Below, piece after piece: positions 35,075 to 43,648 of a DNA stretch of 51,653 nucleotides. The position numbers were made by a program, and so were the translations under genes. The notes beneath the pieces are model-generated. The model made no database searches. It worked only from the letters and a program-made list of their open reading frames with translations, and was not told the origin of the DNA. Numbering within the stretch: the first letter of the stretch is position 1; each line of letters starts with the position of its first letter. This stretch comes from Nitrospira sp. CR1.2 (GTDB lineage: Bacteria; Nitrospirota; Nitrospiria; Nitrospirales; Nitrospiraceae), in assembly GCA_014055495.1 (NCBI GenBank), contig WIAG01000024.1:1-51653 (forward strand). The letters run 5' to 3'.

Positions 35075-35437
35075 ATGGGTATGAGTGAATTGGTTCTTGA
35101 ACCCGCGGATATGGATTGGGTAGACAAGGGTGTCTTGAGCATTACGTGGAGTGACGGCCACAAGGCCCGTTATCCGGTCCGGTATCTGCGGCAGCACTGC
35201 CCCTGCGCCGGCTGTACCGATGAATGGACCGGCGAACTGCGACTGAAACCGGATGATGTGCCCATACTCATCATGCTGCAGGATATTCAGCCTGTCGGAC
35301 GGTACGCGTTTCAGATTGCGTGGAGCGATGGGCATGACACGGGGATCTACTCCTATGCCTTCCTTCGCAAGTTATGCCAATGTGATCTCTGTCAGCCCGT
35401 GAAGCCGGTGGAGCCGCGTTCGAGGCGATTGCTGTAA
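35075..35437 (+). CDS. DUF971 domain protein
   Basis: 120 residues. LSITWSDGHKARYPVRYLRQ, then cysteine pairs CPCAGC (about 46-51) and CQCDLC (about 102-107), typical of the DUF971 (gamma-butyrobetaine-hydroxylase-like N-terminal) family, probably a zinc or Fe-S binding accessory. ATG 35075 (MGMSELV) follows GAGGGGGC at 6 nt; an ATG six bases later is possible. Role not established. Confidence 0.85.
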   Translation: MGMSELVLEPADMDWVDKGVLSITWSDGHKARYPVRYLRQHCPCAGCTDEWTGELRLKPDDVPILIMLQDIQPVGRYAFQIAWSDGHDTGIYSYAFLRKLCQCDLCQPVKPVEPRSRRLL

Positions 35438-35483
35438 CCATCACGACCATGGTCGCCAGGAAGCGACAGGGGAGGCGCAGCAG

Positions 35484-35945
35484 ATGAGCATTCGTCGACT
35501 GATCGGTGCGGGGTGGTGGATGTGGCTTGGCCTGCTCCCGGTGGCCTGTTCGAGCATGCCGCCGATCGATCACCAAAAGCAGCTCGTCCGATCGGGCGAT
35601 TTTCGGATTCAGCAACTGACGCCCAGGGCCTTCGTGGATACCTGGGGTGAGCCCACATACACACACCAGCAGTTCACGCACTTTTTCGGGATGCAGGATG
35701 GGCGCTTGATTCCTCAGGCACGCCTCGCGCTCGGCGAATCCCCGCAAGGCTGGGAAACCGGGTTGGCTGCCGGTGACGCGTTGTTTCTCGCCTATGCCGA
35801 TCACGGATACTATCTGGTGTTTCTCGATGGCCTGCTCGTCTACCATGAGGCCATGACAGCCGAGAAGGTGCATGCAGTCGGAAAGACCTGGAAGTATGAG
35901 TCTCAGTTCAAGACGCGGCTGGAATCGTCGCCCGGCCTGAAATAG
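35484..35945 (+). CDS. Putative lipoprotein, 153 aa
   Basis: The signal peptide ends in the lipobox LPVAC (Cys about 22), so a lipid-anchored envelope protein is likely. The mature part reads as a SmpA/OmlA-like or small beta fold (QQLTPRAFVDTWGEPTYTHQ, FFGMQDGRLIPQ, YYLVFLDGLLVYHEAMT). DTWGEP is often seen in such lipoproteins. Function unknown. RBS GGGGAGGCG; glgA begins 14 nt after its end. Confidence 0.75.
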   Translation: MSIRRLIGAGWWMWLGLLPVACSSMPPIDHQKQLVRSGDFRIQQLTPRAFVDTWGEPTYTHQQFTHFFGMQDGRLIPQARLALGESPQGWETGLAAGDALFLAYADHGYYLVFLDGLLVYHEAMTAEKVHAVGKTWKYESQFKTRLESSPGLK

Positions 35946-35959
35946 GTACGCATCCGCTT

Positions 35960-37486
35960 ATGGAATCCGCGTTCGCGCAACGTCCCCTCAACATTTGCAT
36001 GGTGGCATCGGAGTTCGTCCCTTTGGCCAAGACCGGCGGCCTCGCGGATGTCGTCGGTGCCCTCGCCAGTGAATGCGCTTCGCTCGGGCATGATGTCGCT
36101 GTGGTCTTGCCCGCCTATCGCCAGGTGGATGCGCTCGGTTATGAGACGGCAGATCTCTGTACCCTGACGATCCCCATCGGGGACGGGATGCTTGATGCTC
36201 GCATTCAGGAGGTGTTCGTTCCCGCGCTACGGGTCTCTGGTTCGGGGCGCTTGCGTATTTTCCTTGTTCGGCATGATCCGTTTTTCTCACGGTCTGGCCT
36301 GTATCAGGAGGCCGGCCGTGACTTTCCGGACAACCTCGAGCGGTTTGTCCTGTTTTGTCGAAGTGTGATGGAACTGCTGCTGCATCTCCACGGCAAGGAA
36401 CAATGGCGCACAGATCTGCTGCATCTCCACGATTGGCAGGCGGCGCTCTGTGCCGTCTATCTGCGGACCCTGTATCACGAGCAGCCCTCGCTTAGTCGGA
36501 CACGAAGCGTGTTGACGATTCACAATTTAGGCTATCAAGGAGTATTTCCTGCAGATCAGTTTGCCGTGATGGGCTTGCCTGGCCGCCTGTTCACACCTGC
36601 CGCGCTTGAGTTTTATGGGCGTGTGAATGTGTTGAAGGGAGGACTCGTGTTTGCCGATCGTCTGACCACGGTGAGTCCGACGTACAGTCAGGAGATTCAG
36701 ACCGCAGAATACGGGTGTGGTCTCGAAGGGGTGATCACCGAGCGAAAGTCCGTGTTATCGGGGATCGTCAATGGTATCGATGCGAAACTGTGGAACCCGA
36801 TGACCGACCACTACCTGCCGGCGCCGTACACTCCTTCCGACCTTTCCGGAAAGCGTCGTTGCAAGCAGGCGCTGCAGCGGGAGCTCGGGCTTCGTGTGAT
36901 CAAAGGCCCGCTCCTGGCCGTGATCGCCAGACTGACCAGCCAGAAAGGCATCGATTTAGTCATCGATATTGTGCCGGAACTGATGGCGCTCAACGTTCAG
37001 ATCGTGATCCTCGGGACAGGGGACCCGCTCTATGAACGGCAGGTGCGGGAGCTGGGGGAGCGGTACCCCGGTCGAATGGCCGTCCGCAATGTGTTTGATG
37101 AGGGGCTCGCTCACCGCATTGAGGGCGGCGCCGATATGTTTCTCATGCCCTCCCGCTATGAGCCGTGCGGACTGAGTCAGCTCTACAGTCTGCGTTACGG
37201 GACCGTGCCCATTGTGAGAAAGACCGGTGGCTTGGCCGATACGGTTGTGGGCTACACACCGACCAGCGTGAAAGAGTCGCGAGCGACTGGTTTCACGTTT
37301 ACAGACACCAACTCGACTTCACTGTTGACGGCTGTTCTGTTGGCGCTCTCTGTCTACCGGAAAAAAGCAGACTGGCACCGTCTCATCAAGGCGGGGATGG
37401 AGCAGGATCTGTCCTGGACTCGCTCGGCGTCGATCTACGTTCAGCTGTTTCAGGACCTGGTTTCGGGCGGGAGGACGGGTACGTAG
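35960..37486 (+). CDS. glgA: Glycogen (starch) synthase
   Basis: 508 residues, GT5 family. The N-terminal KTGGLADVVGAL (KxGGL, residues about 22-33) binds the ADP-glucose phosphate; HDWQAALCAVYL, and the C-terminal MPSRYEPCGLSQLYSLRYGTVP holds the catalytic Glu. It elongates alpha-1,4-glucan from ADP-glucose. Nitrospira-type bacteria store glycogen, so this fits. Convergent with a lipoprotein gene 22 nt away. Confidence 0.95.
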   Translation: MESAFAQRPLNICMVASEFVPLAKTGGLADVVGALASECASLGHDVAVVLPAYRQVDALGYETADLCTLTIPIGDGMLDARIQEVFVPALRVSGSGRLRIFLVRHDPFFSRSGLYQEAGRDFPDNLERFVLFCRSVMELLLHLHGKEQWRTDLLHLHDWQAALCAVYLRTLYHEQPSLSRTRSVLTIHNLGYQGVFPADQFAVMGLPGRLFTPAALEFYGRVNVLKGGLVFADRLTTVSPTYSQEIQTAEYGCGLEGVITERKSVLSGIVNGIDAKLWNPMTDHYLPAPYTPSDLSGKRRCKQALQRELGLRVIKGPLLAVIARLTSQKGIDLVIDIVPELMALNVQIVILGTGDPLYERQVRELGERYPGRMAVRNVFDEGLAHRIEGGADMFLMPSRYEPCGLSQLYSLRYGTVPIVRKTGGLADTVVGYTPTSVKESRATGFTFTDTNSTSLLTAVLLALSVYRKKADWHRLIKAGMEQDLSWTRSASIYVQLFQDLVSGGRTGT

Positions 37487-37508
37487 AGGGAAATCGGCGA
37501 TCAACGGA

Positions 37509-37997
37509 CTAACGGAGAGCCGCCTGGAGGGTCAGCTGGAGGTGCGCGAGTCGTTCCCTCGCCTGAGCGGTGTAGTAGGAGTAGTCGGAATCCGCATGGC
37601 TGTGCAGCACGTCGCGAAATTGATCCATGGCCAATTCTGCGTCCCCGGCGGACATCGCGAGCTCGCCTGCGTGAATGCCGCATGATGCCGCCATGGCACG
37701 AACATCAACCGCTAGGCGTGATGCGGGTTGGCTGACCATGGACTTCAATCTCGTCGGCAGGAGGTTGTCGAGCGGTGACCGGGGAAGTTGAGCCAGGCTC
37801 ACGTCGCGTAATTTGTTGGCGTCCAGAAGCGCGGCCTGGGTCTCCTCGGTGGAAAGGCAATGCGTATAGGTGCTCCAGACGTCCATGAACCGGACGTTGT
37901 CATAACGAACTGGGGTTGTCACCGGACTGGATTGGCACCCAACGGTCGCGAGCGCCAGGAGCAGGGTTCCGACTAGGCTGATAATCCCCTTCCGCAT
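37509..37997 (-). CDS. Putative lipoprotein, 162 aa
   Basis: From ATG 37997: basic residues, then SLVGTLLLALATVGC with lipobox Cys about residue 20. The mature part is helical and TPR-like (AGDAELAMDQFRDVLHS, then YYTAQARERLAHLQLTL). I do not recognise the family. GGAAGGATT about 11 nt upstream serves as ribosome site; a start at 38090 would place 31 extra residues before the signal peptide and is unlikely. Divergent from the phosphonate genes across 511 nt. Confidence 0.72.
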   Translation of the reverse strand: MRKGIISLVGTLLLALATVGCQSSPVTTPVRYDNVRFMDVWSTYTHCLSTEETQAALLDANKLRDVSLAQLPRSPLDNLLPTRLKSMVSQPASRLAVDVRAMAASCGIHAGELAMSAGDAELAMDQFRDVLHSHADSDYSYYTAQARERLAHLQLTLQAALR

Positions 37998-38508
37998 CTG
38001 ATCCAATCCTTCCCGGAGAGTGGAGTCGAGAGTCTCTAACGTCTGTATCTGTTTGGCAAGCAACTGTCGGGCCAGAATGGTTTTTTGCAAATAATTGAAA
38101 TATTGGGTTATATCTGACTGTTTCCTGCGGGCCCTGTCTCAATAAAATTTCACTGTGTGGAATAGAACACGAAAACCGACAGTCGGCTACGCATTGAAGG
38201 CATCGCAATGGGTGTGACTCGTGCAGCGTCCGTTGACCGGGTGGAGACCGGGGGGTGGTGTTGAAATCGGAGTTGATCGGCCATCTAGCATGGGGAGGCC
38301 GGCTTGGTGTAATACTCCCTAGCAAATCTTCGGCGGCGACCTTCCGGTGAGCATGCGTGGTTAATAAAAGCCCGCTGCCTTCTATGGGAGTGCTTTTGGA
38401 GTTGTCCCGCAGCCAAAAGGACCGGTGCGATCCCTCACCATTTCGACACAGGTCCCCGTTCAACTGGTTGAGAGGCCGGACATTCTTTGAGGAAAGGTTC
38501 CTCCGTAC
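37998..38508. promoter_or_regulatory. Long divergent intergenic region before the phosphonate genes
   Basis: 511 nt without a convincing gene. Around 38086-38115 it is AT-rich and contains TTGCAA and TTATAT 17 nt apart on the plus strand, a possible but weak promoter. Immediately before the PEP mutase start GAGGAA-agg-TTCCTC (38489-38503) forms a 6-bp perfect hairpin that overlaps the ribosome site. No sigma-54 motif could be found with confidence. Confidence 0.4.
38489..38503 (+). promoter_or_regulatory. Hairpin covering the PEP mutase ribosome-binding site
   Basis: GAGGAA (38489-38494) pairs perfectly with TTCCTC (38498-38503) across a 3-nt loop, ending 6 nt before the ATG at 38509. The purine-rich arm is the only Shine-Dalgarno-like sequence there, so the stem would hide it and could tune translation. 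Confidence 0.35.
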
Positions 38509-40143
38509 ATGAATCCGAGACAACCGCTGACCAAACCTCGCCAATTTCGCACGCTGCTGCAGTCTGAGCAGTTGGAATTCATTTGTGAAGCGCACAATGG
38601 CCTGAGCGCAAAAATCGTGGAAGAAGCAGGTTTTGCCGGGATCTGGGCCAGCGGGCTCTCCATCTCGGCTCAGTTTGGCGTTCGCGACAACAATGAAGCC
38701 AGTTGGACACAGGTCCTCGAAGACTTGGAGTTCATGTCTGATGCGACGAAGGTGCCGATCCTGCTCGATGGGGATACGGGATACGGCAATTTCAACAACA
38801 TGCAGCGCCTGATCCGAAAACTGGAGCAGCGCAATATCGCCGCAGTGTGTATTGAGGACAAACTCTTTCCCAAGACGAACAGCTTCCTGAAGGGTGACGC
38901 GCAGCCGATGGCGGACATGCAGGAATTTTGCGGCAAGATCAAAGCCGGGAAGGATGCGCAGACCGATCCGGACTTTTGCATCATTGCTCGAGTTGAGGCC
39001 TTCATTTGCGGGTGGGGGCTGACCGAGGCGTTACGCCGGGCGGAGGCCTATCACCAGGCCGGGGCAGACGGTATTCTCATTCATAGCGCACTTTCGGTCC
39101 CCGATGAGATCCTCGCGTTTAAGCGAGAGTGGGGTAGTCGTTGCCCCGTCGTCATCGTCCCCACGAAGTATTATGCGACGCCCACGGATGTCTTCCGCCA
39201 ACATGGTTTTTCCATGGTGATTTGGGCCAATCACATGTTGCGGGCGGCGGTGGCGACAATGCAAAAGACCGCCCGAGCACTCAAACAGAGTGAGAATCTC
39301 TTGTCGATCGAAGATAGGGTGGCGCCGGTGTCAGAAATCTTTCGTCTGCAAAATGCCGCTGAACTGCTGGAGGCGGAGGAACGTTATCTTCCGCGCGGCG
39401 CTGAGGGCACATCGGCGGTGGTGCTGGCGGCGTCACGGGGAGAGGAACTGGGGGAATTGACAGCGGATCAGCCCAAAACGATGGTGAAGGTTCAGGGAGC
39501 ACCGATTCTGTCCCACATCGTCGATGCCTACAATGCGGTCGGGATCAAAGACATCCTCGTGGTGCGCGGATACAAGAAGGAGGCGGTGCGTCTTCCGAAT
39601 TTGACCTATGTGGATAATGCGCAGTTTGCTGACAACGGGGAGCTGGCTTCATTGTCACTGGCTTTGCAATCGAGGAAGGGGCATTTTCAGCCGACGATTA
39701 TTTCGTATGGCGATGTGTTGTTCAATAAGTATATCCCGCAGGCCCTGTGCCAGGAGTCGGATGACTGCGTCATCTTTGTCGACAGCAACTGGCAGGACCA
39801 AACCAGTTATGCCCGTTTAGGTGGGTTTGCCGAGTGCACCGTCCCGAATTCGCGGAAAGCATTCAATGCGAAGGTCTATCTGAAACAACTGGGAGGGGCG
39901 ATTTTGCAGGATTCGATCCACGGCGTGTGGATGGGATTTCTCAAACTGTCTCCCAAGGCGGCAGCTATGGTCGATCAGCTCCTTATGGAGATACTCGCCC
40001 GCCCGGGTAATCGGAAAGCCGGCATTCCGCAGTTGCTTCAGGAGTTGCTTAGCCGGGACTATCAGATACGGGTCTTGTACACGGTCGGACATTGGCTGGA
40101 CATCAATAGTCTTGACGATGTGGTGCAGGCCGGCAACTTTTGA
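38509..40143 (+). CDS. aepX: Phosphoenolpyruvate mutase fused to a nucleotidyltransferase
   Basis: 544 residues. Residues about 15-290 form a PEP mutase of the isocitrate-lyase superfamily: DGDTGYGNF (metal-binding Asp), the diagnostic [12 protein letters not shown] (EDK-x-FPK-x-NS) and IIARVEAF. It rearranges PEP to phosphonopyruvate, the entry to phosphonates. Residues about 300-544 are an NTP-transferase domain ([33 protein letters not shown]) of the type that activates sugars or phosphonates; the usual Gly of LAAGxG is Ser here. The fused domain probably makes a nucleotidyl-activated phosphonate. The gene for phosphonopyruvate decarboxylase follows after 108 nt. Start ATG is at the natural PEP mutase N-terminus. 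Confidence 0.92.
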   Translation: MNPRQPLTKPRQFRTLLQSEQLEFICEAHNGLSAKIVEEAGFAGIWASGLSISAQFGVRDNNEASWTQVLEDLEFMSDATKVPILLDGDTGYGNFNNMQRLIRKLEQRNIAAVCIEDKLFPKTNSFLKGDAQPMADMQEFCGKIKAGKDAQTDPDFCIIARVEAFICGWGLTEALRRAEAYHQAGADGILIHSALSVPDEILAFKREWGSRCPVVIVPTKYYATPTDVFRQHGFSMVIWANHMLRAAVATMQKTARALKQSENLLSIEDRVAPVSEIFRLQNAAELLEAEERYLPRGAEGTSAVVLAASRGEELGELTADQPKTMVKVQGAPILSHIVDAYNAVGIKDILVVRGYKKEAVRLPNLTYVDNAQFADNGELASLSLALQSRKGHFQPTIISYGDVLFNKYIPQALCQESDDCVIFVDSNWQDQTSYARLGGFAECTVPNSRKAFNAKVYLKQLGGAILQDSIHGVWMGFLKLSPKAAAMVDQLLMEILARPGNRKAGIPQLLQELLSRDYQIRVLYTVGHWLDINSLDDVVQAGNF

Positions 40144-40251
40144 TGGGTACCGATCATGATCAGGTGTGGTGGTATTCGAAAGGGGTGAGTGTGTGATTCT
40201 CAACGCCCATTGCTGCGTTCGTGGCGGGTGCACGTGTTGGAGATCTAGGGC

Positions 40252-41382
40252 ATGATTGATCCTCAGAAATTTGTCGCGTGCCTGCAAGGTAACGATGTCG
40301 ACTTCTTTGCAGGCGTACCGGATTCCCTGTTGAAAGAACTGTGTGCCTGCCTGGACTCCGTTCTTCCAGGAGACCGGCATGTCATCGCCGCCAATGAAGG
40401 AGGCGCGGTTGCGCTCGCACTCGGCTATCACTTTGCGACGCGGAAGATTCCTCTTGTGTATCTGCAGAACTCAGGCTTGGGGAATATCATCAATCCGTTG
40501 CTGTCATTGGCCGATGCCGAAGTCTATTCTGTTCCCATGTTGCTTGTCATCGGCTGGCGAGGAGAACCGGGGGTTCACGACGAACCTCAGCATAAGAAAC
40601 AAGGGCGCGTGATGCTCCCGATGCTTGAGGTCATGGAAATTCCCTATTCCATCCTGGGGCCAGATCTGGAAGATGCTGGGGGTACACTTGAACGGGCCTT
40701 GGCCACCGTTCGGAAGGCCAGCGCGCCGTACGCGCTTGTCATTAAGAAGGGAACGTTCCAACCCTTTACGGGCCTAGGAGGTCCGAAGGCGGCGACATTT
40801 GAGCTTTCACGGGAGCAGGCCATACAGCACGTTCTTGAGGCACTGGATGATCGCGACATTGTCGTCGCCACGACCGGTATGGCCTCGCGAGAGGTGTATG
40901 AATACCGAGCGTGCAAAAAACAAGGACATCAACGGGACTTTTTGACTGTTGGAGGAATGGGGCATGCTTCTCACATTGCTCTTGGGTTGGCGCTCAAAAA
41001 GCCTGATCGATCCGTTTATTGCCTAGACGGGGACGGTGCGCTGCTGATGCACATGGGCGGGCTTGCCATTACCGGAGTTTTGAAGCCTCGGAATCTGAAG
41101 CACATTGTATTAAACAATGGCGCCCATGATTCGGTTGGTGCGCAGCCGACAGTGGGGCTCAGCGTCGACATTCCTGGAATTGCGCGTGCTGCCTTCTACG
41201 AGCAGGTGTCGCGGGCGGAAACGCGAGAGCAATTGCTGTCGCACCTAACCGGGTTGAAGCATTCGCCAGGGCCTAGCTTGTTGGAGATCCGAGTGTGTTG
41301 TGGCGCCAGGAAAGATCTGGGGCGGCCAGCGAGTACTCCGGTTCAGAACAAGAGTTCCTTCATGGATTTTTTGGAAGGCTAG
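40252..41382 (+). CDS. aepY: Phosphonopyruvate decarboxylase
   Basis: 376 residues, thiamine-diphosphate dependent. GVPDSLLKELC at the start, AANEGGAVALALGYH with the activating Glu, and the cofactor motif GDGALLMHMGG...VLNN (GDG-x-NN), with GAHDSVGAQPTVG. It turns phosphonopyruvate into phosphonoacetaldehyde, pulling the unfavourable mutase reaction. Ribosome site GGAGATCTAGGGC. No phosphonoacetaldehyde aminotransferase or reductase is encoded in the window, so the next step must be elsewhere. A perfect palindrome follows. Confidence 0.94.
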   Translation: MIDPQKFVACLQGNDVDFFAGVPDSLLKELCACLDSVLPGDRHVIAANEGGAVALALGYHFATRKIPLVYLQNSGLGNIINPLLSLADAEVYSVPMLLVIGWRGEPGVHDEPQHKKQGRVMLPMLEVMEIPYSILGPDLEDAGGTLERALATVRKASAPYALVIKKGTFQPFTGLGGPKAATFELSREQAIQHVLEALDDRDIVVATTGMASREVYEYRACKKQGHQRDFLTVGGMGHASHIALGLALKKPDRSVYCLDGDGALLMHMGGLAITGVLKPRNLKHIVLNNGAHDSVGAQPTVGLSVDIPGIARAAFYEQVSRAETREQLLSHLTGLKHSPGPSLLEIRVCCGARKDLGRPASTPVQNKSSFMDFLEG

Positions 41383-41390
41383 GGGGAGTC

Positions 41391-41428
41391 ATGTGGAGCC
41401 TCACGCACGAGTGCGTGAGGCTCCACAT
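41391..41428. terminator. Perfect 38-nt palindrome between convergent genes
   Basis: atgtggagcctcacgcac is followed by ga and its exact reverse complement: an 18-bp stem with a 2-nt loop, 8 nt after the decarboxylase stop. The gene on the other side (LuxR-type, minus strand) ends at 41688, so the structure is placed for a two-way terminator, although it lacks a T-run. It could instead be a mobile palindrome. Confidence 0.6.
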
Positions 41429-41687
41429 ATATGCTAGACATTACAGGGTGGGGCCAGCAGGTTAATCAGGTAGTGCCTGTGCCGCCGTCGTGGGTGCGCG
41501 GCGTCTCTGAGGAATTGACGTCGGATGCGAGGATGAGTTGGGGATGATCTCCCATGCTCTCACCGTTTCCCTGGCAGAGGCACGTGTTTGCAGGTGAACG
41601 GTTTAGGGGTTGACTCGATGCAGTAGCGCTAGCGGGGGCGGCACACAACCTGTCTATTGGCTGGACTGTGGCTGTGGGCGTTGAGTG
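41429..41687. other. Convergent intergenic remainder
   Basis: No gene or clear site other than the palindrome at its left end was recognised; short frames here look random. Confidence 0.5.
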
Positions 41688-42299
41688 TTAGGAGCGAAAA
41701 ATTTGGACTAGAACTCCTGTTCGGGTGGTGGAGTTTGTTTTTCGCATGATGTGCTTGATGTGTTCCTTGACGGTTTGTTCGGTAATCTTGAGCGCATTGG
41801 CAATCTCCTTGTTCGTCCAACCCTTTGCCAGGTTTTCGACCACCGACTGCTCTCTGTTAGTGAGCTGAAATCGTTCTTTGGCCTGGTCGGTGCTGAGTTG
41901 TTGTCGCCGCCCCAATTCTTCCAACGTCACGACAAGGCGCGCATATTGGACTCCGCCACGATCCGGCAGGCCGAAGCCTCGAAGGAGCACGGGTTGGTTA
42001 GGGTTCCCTGCGATCCGCTTCACCTCAAACTGTTCCCAATCTTTTGCTTCAGTACGGACTTGAAGAGCCTTGATGATTTCCGCACAGAGCTCGGTGAGCA
42101 CGGATGGAAGCACTCCTTGCGCTGACTTGGCCGGTGCGCCACCATTCTCTGCCATATTAATAAGTTTTGACAATTCGGTGGCTTGTCGATTCATGTGCAA
42201 CAATTGCATGGAAGTAGACAGCACGACAATTCCCGCACCCGCACGTTGGTCGGCCAGATTATCTGCTGGTTCCTGGGAGGAGATAGCATTGAGAGCCAC
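41688..42299 (-). CDS. LuxR-type (NarL/FixJ-like) transcription regulator
   Basis: 203 residues. The C-terminal LuxR HTH is clear: LTNREQSVVENLAKGWTNKE with IANALKITEQTVKEHIKHIM (about 137-190). The N-terminal part (GIVVLSTSMQLLHMNRQATEL) looks like a PAS fold rather than a phospho-receiver; there is no conserved Asp, so control by a small ligand or a protein partner is more likely than by a histidine kinase. Divergent from the exopolysaccharide operon, hence its likely regulator. Confidence 0.88.
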   Translation of the reverse strand: MALNAISSQEPADNLADQRAGAGIVVLSTSMQLLHMNRQATELSKLINMAENGGAPAKSAQGVLPSVLTELCAEIIKALQVRTEAKDWEQFEVKRIAGNPNQPVLLRGFGLPDRGGVQYARLVVTLEELGRRQQLSTDQAKERFQLTNREQSVVENLAKGWTNKEIANALKITEQTVKEHIKHIMRKTNSTTRTGVLVQIFRS

Positions 42300-42893
42300 G
42301 GCAATACTCCGTAAGGTTCGTAATCTCGCTAGACAATTGATCTGTTTCTGATAACCTAAAGCATGTAAGCGCTACTAGTAATGCTACATAATACTTTCGA
42401 GGTAGTCAAATTATACTTCTGAGGGAGTCATCTGTACATCATTGGTATTGTTCGTCACGGCTGGTGCCTCTATACTTCGAATATCAATAACCTCATTGAT
42501 CAGCTTGATTAGCCATTCGGTCGTAATTCGTTGCGTTAATCATCGCGTGGTTATATTGGGGGGTGCCTACCTAGCCGTTTGCCGACAGCTGCCGTTGACG
42601 TCTTTCAAATTAATCAATGGTTTATGTTCTCTCTGTGAAAAACGAGTTTGACGGATCGAAGCGGTATTCTAGAGACGCACTAGTACTCGAATAGTTTAGG
42701 CTGGGTGGGCGCATGTGAGTGCGGTATCGAGTCAAGCTCCAAACAAATATCATGCCGATCTGATCACCTAGGGCGTCCCCTCGTTGGTTCGGATCCAAAA
42801 GAGCATATCTGGTTGGAAGAAATGGCTGCAGGCGGGCGCAGCAGGTCCGGTTGTTGTAAGTGGCGAGATGGAATTTCCTCAGGAGAATAAGTC
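42300..42893. promoter_or_regulatory. Divergent control region of the regulator and the exopolysaccharide operon
   Basis: 594 nt, AT-richer than the genes around it, with no convincing coding frame. It contains two 22-bp-spaced copies of ATACTT-n-GAGG-n-AGTCA (42391 and 42413), a related TATACTTCGAATATC near 42471 and an ACTAGTACTCGAATAG near 42678. A good ribosome site (CAGGAGAA) precedes the first operon gene. Confidence 0.5.
42391..42434. repeat. 22-bp direct repeat, possible operator
   Basis: The two 22-bp units begin ATACTTTCGAGGTAGTCA and ATACTTCTGAGGGAGTCA, differing at few positions. The spacing of 22 bp is two helix turns, as expected for a dimeric regulator bound on one face. The region lies 92 nt from the LuxR-type start codon. 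Confidence 0.5.
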
Positions 42894-43595
42894 ATGAATG
42901 TTATGATTTTCCTTGGCGCAATTATCCTTTCGGGGAACTTTGTCGGTCTTGCACTCGCTGGTCAGGTCGATCCGGTGTCCAAACCGATTCTGATCGCGGC
43001 CGCCTCTTCCGCGACAGCCTCTCCTAGTGCACGTCATGGGGGAGAAGGAGCGGAGAAATCTTCTCTGACTGTGACTCCAGATTACATAATGGGCCCTGAA
43101 GATGTGCTCGAAATCACGGTGTGGAAGAATGCGGATCTGTCCAAGCAAGTACAGGTTCGGCCGGATGGAAGAATATCGCTTCCGCTCATCGGCGATGTCT
43201 CCGCTGTGGGAAGAACTGCGGCGCAATTGACGGAGGAAATCTCTGCGCGATTGAAATCCTATATGGAAAACCCCACTGTCTCTATTCTCGTCCGTGAGGT
43301 CAACAGCTACCAGATTTATGTGCTCGGTGAGGTGAATGCGCCTGGGAAGTATCCTCTGAAAAGTAAGACCACTCTGCTGCAGGCGATTACGATTGCTCAT
43401 GGGTTTACTCAGGTGGCAGCGCGCAACAAGATTGTCGTGTTTCGATTTGGAAAAGACGGCGAAGGGTTGAACAAGATCAAAGCGAGTTACGACGATATTG
43501 TACTCAGGGATGGGTCGGATCAAAACATCGAGCTAAAGCCGGGTGACCAGATAGTGGTGCCTTCGGAAACGATGGTGGTCTTGCCCTCAAGATAA
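42894..43595 (+). CDS. Polysaccharide export protein, Wza/EpsA-like (first copy)
   Basis: 233 residues with a signal peptide (FLGAIILSGNFVGLALA). Poly_export domain: YIMGPEDVLEITVWKNADLS, then RPDGRISLPLIGDVSA, and an SLBB domain (YVLGEVNAPGKYPLKSKTTL). It should form part of the outer-membrane export channel. No lipobox Cys is visible, unlike the second copy, so it may be soluble or paired with it. The stop overlaps the next ATG (TAATG). Confidence 0.88.
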   Translation: MNVMIFLGAIILSGNFVGLALAGQVDPVSKPILIAAASSATASPSARHGGEGAEKSSLTVTPDYIMGPEDVLEITVWKNADLSKQVQVRPDGRISLPLIGDVSAVGRTAAQLTEEISARLKSYMENPTVSILVREVNSYQIYVLGEVNAPGKYPLKSKTTLLQAITIAHGFTQVAARNKIVVFRFGKDGEGLNKIKASYDDIVLRDGSDQNIELKPGDQIVVPSETMVVLPSR

Positions 43596-43648
43596 TGCTC
43601 GGCCGCTCAGTACTGTCGGCGGAATCACGAGCTAAAGGAGTGAGGAAA

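Noticed and set aside
42300-42893. Sigma-54 (-24/-12) promoter before the EPS operon
   Set aside because: No sequence close to TGGCAC-N5-TTGC was found despite EPS operons of related type often using it.
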